DNA of 15,944 nt from NCBI GenBank assembly GCA_017425745.1, contig JAFOXT010000062.1, positions 1 through 15,944 on the forward strand, in the 5' to 3' direction. This document shows positions 14,865 to 15,944 of this stretch, one piece after another; positions within the stretch are counted from its first letter, which is position 1, and each line of letters starts with the position of its first letter. Origin of the DNA: Clostridia bacterium (GTDB taxonomy: Bacteria; Bacillota; Clostridia; Oscillospirales; Acutalibacteraceae). Both the position numbers and the translations under genes were made by a program. Below the pieces are notes generated by a model that saw only the letters and a program-made list of their open reading frames with translations, was not told the origin of the DNA and did not search any database.

Positions 14865-15269
14865 ATGAAAAAGATTTATCTTGGCAGAGATAAAAAACTC
14901 AGCGGTGTTTGCGACGGAATCGGCAAAGGGCTTAACATTGACCCCACATTTATAAGAATTATCTTTGTTTCACTTGCTCTTATGACTGCTGTCGTACCCG
15001 TGCTTATTGCTTACATTGTTTGCGCACTTGTACTTACTCAGCCTCCCGAGGGTTATGTAGAGGTTGAAAATTCCTACAAAAAAATCACAAAGGGCAAGGA
15101 GAAGAAAATCAGCGGTGTATGCGACGGTATTGCAAAATACTTCGGAATTGATGCAATGATTGTAAGACTGATTTTTGTTGCTCTCACTCTCTGGATAGGC
15201 GGCGGTATTATGGCTTACATTGTATGTATGATTATGATTCCCGACGAAGCTCAGGAAGTTAATGTATGA
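14865..15269 (+). CDS. Tandem PspC-domain membrane protein
   Basis: This 134-residue protein is two PspC domains in a row, at about residues 3-60 and 72-128. Each has the hallmark K-[KI]-SGVCDGI-x-K stretch (KLSGVCDGIGKGLNID and KISGVCDGIAKYFGID), then a hydrophobic segment ending in an AYIVC motif, so the protein probably spans the membrane twice. In E. coli PspC is an envelope-stress sensor that works with PspA and PspB; small PspC proteins of Firmicutes are mostly uncharacterised. No pspA, pspF or liaFSR gene is in view. AAAGGAG (14851-14857) precedes the ATG by 7 bases. It follows folD by 27 bases, and its stop overlaps the next start by four bases (ATGA). Confidence 0.9.
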   Translation: MKKIYLGRDKKLSGVCDGIGKGLNIDPTFIRIIFVSLALMTAVVPVLIAYIVCALVLTQPPEGYVEVENSYKKITKGKEKKISGVCDGIAKYFGIDAMIVRLIFVALTLWIGGGIMAYIVCMIMIPDEAQEVNV

Positions 15270-15916
15270 CATATATAATAAACACTAAGGATTTTGACGA
15301 GGATTTATGGCGCAAAATCAGAAAATGCGAAAAAGAGGTTTCGCCCGGTATAATCAACCAATCCTCAAAAAATCACTCCCTTCTCGGACGGGTGCTGCTT
15401 TCCTTTATTCTTCATAAAAGCGGGAAAGATGAAAGACTGGTTTTTACTTACGGCAGTAACGGAAAGCCATATTTAAAAGACGGCAGAGCATTCTTCAACA
15501 TCAGCCACAGCGGTGACTATGTTGTCTGCAGCGTTTCTGAAAGTGAAATCGGCTGCGATGTGCAGACCGTAACTAAGTATAACCCGAGAATAGCGGCAAG
15601 GTTTTTCACTGAAAAGGAAGAAGCATTTCTTTTGAAAAGTGAAAATCAGCCCGGGGATTTTACACGTCTATGGACACTTAAAGAGAGTGTTCTCAAAAAA
15701 ACAGGCGAGGGCATTACGGGAGGACTTGATTCCTTCTGCTTTGCCGACAGTCTTAAGGAAAATGACTTTATAAAGTTCGGCTATCATTTCAGAGTGAGGG
15801 AGCTTATTGGTGCTTTTATCGCTGTATGCTCCGACACTGAAGAAGATGATTTTACCGAAATCAATAAAGAAGAAATTGAAAAATTCACGGAATTAATTCT
15901 GAAAGGAGAACTTTAA
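15266..15916 (+). CDS. Sfp-type 4'-phosphopantetheinyl transferase
   Basis: This 216-residue enzyme transfers phosphopantetheine from CoA to a serine on an acyl or peptidyl carrier protein. The length fits Sfp-type enzymes, not the shorter AcpS. Motifs are in order: GSNGKPYL (63-70), FNISHSGDYVVCSV (77-90), GCDVQ (96-100), FFTEKEEAFL (113-122) and LWTLKESVLKKTGEG (135-149). Asp98 and Glu140 match magnesium ligands of B. subtilis Sfp (Asp107, Glu151); the third ligand, Glu109 in Sfp, is Gln100 here. No carrier protein, PKS or NRPS gene is visible, so the target may be the fatty acid ACP or lie elsewhere. The ATG overlaps the PspC gene stop, with AGGAAG (15253-15258) ahead of it. Confidence 0.92.
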   Translation: MTYIINTKDFDEDLWRKIRKCEKEVSPGIINQSSKNHSLLGRVLLSFILHKSGKDERLVFTYGSNGKPYLKDGRAFFNISHSGDYVVCSVSESEIGCDVQTVTKYNPRIAARFFTEKEEAFLLKSENQPGDFTRLWTLKESVLKKTGEGITGGLDSFCFADSLKENDFIKFGYHFRVRELIGAFIAVCSDTEEDDFTEINKEEIEKFTELILKGEL

Positions 15917-15944
15917 TGGAAACCATCAAGTATCTCAAAAGTAA
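15916..15944 (+). CDS. Start of a further gene, cut by the right edge
   Basis: AAAGGAG (15902-15908) and an ATG at 15916, sharing one base with the Sfp stop (TAATG), mark another coupled gene. Only nine complete codons (METIKYLKS) are visible, so nothing can be said of its function. Confidence 0.6.

Noticed and set aside
1..15944. A defence island, mobile element or biosynthetic cluster across the window
   Set aside because: A MazF and an Sfp-type enzyme are present, but no integrase, transposase, direct repeats, PKS/NRPS or other defence genes accompany them. Base and codon use look uniform by eye.

Overview
The window looks like ordinary chromosome from a low-to-moderate-GC, Gram-positive, spore-forming member of the Clostridia. 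It most resembles gut Oscillospirales/Ruminococcaceae-type bacteria, but I cannot name a genus. The grounds are strong AGGAGG-type ribosome binding sites, sigma-A promoters of TTGACN-17-TATAAT form, a SpoIID sporulation protein, a Bacillus-type MazF, and protein families typical of Firmicutes (HI0933-type flavoprotein, COG2509, Lgt with an IYGG motif). I saw no insertion sequence, phage gene, CRISPR array, tRNA or rRNA.

Left part (1-4108). The tail of an unrecognised gene is followed by a MazF/PemK endoribonuclease gene (298-645) with no visible antitoxin gene between them. A bidirectional terminator separates mazF from a convergent APC-family amino acid permease (699-2096, minus strand). A 220-base divergent intergenic region carries a promoter in each direction. 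It drives the permease leftwards and, rightwards, a 582-residue secreted protein of no family I recognise (2317-4065). That gene ends in its own terminator.

Middle part (4141-9534). Two flavoprotein genes form an overlapping pair (HI0933/BaiN-like, then COG2509-like) that ends at a strong bidirectional terminator near 6970-7004. Facing them on the minus strand are comM/yifB (7013-8548), with its own promoter, and upstream of it spoIID (8614-9534).

Right part (9569-15944). A sigma-A promoter divergent from spoIID starts what looks like one long plus-strand operon: citrate synthase, an unrecognised multi-pass membrane protein, an AEC-family carrier, lgt, folD, a tandem-PspC membrane protein, an Sfp-type phosphopantetheinyl transferase, and the start of one more gene at the right edge. 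Genes overlap or are separated by at most 34 bases, and I see no internal terminator. The set joins central carbon metabolism, carboxylate-type transport, lipoprotein maturation, one-carbon metabolism and carrier-protein activation, so it reads as a housekeeping operon of mixed functions, not one pathway.

Several start codons were set by ribosome binding site position and lie downstream of the longest open frame: permease at 2096, comM at 8548, spoIID at 9534, citrate synthase at 9655. I did not find a convincing new multi-gene system. The least explained items are the 582-residue secreted protein, the 295-residue membrane protein between citrate synthase and the AEC carrier, and the overlapping divergent promoters at spoIID/citrate synthase.
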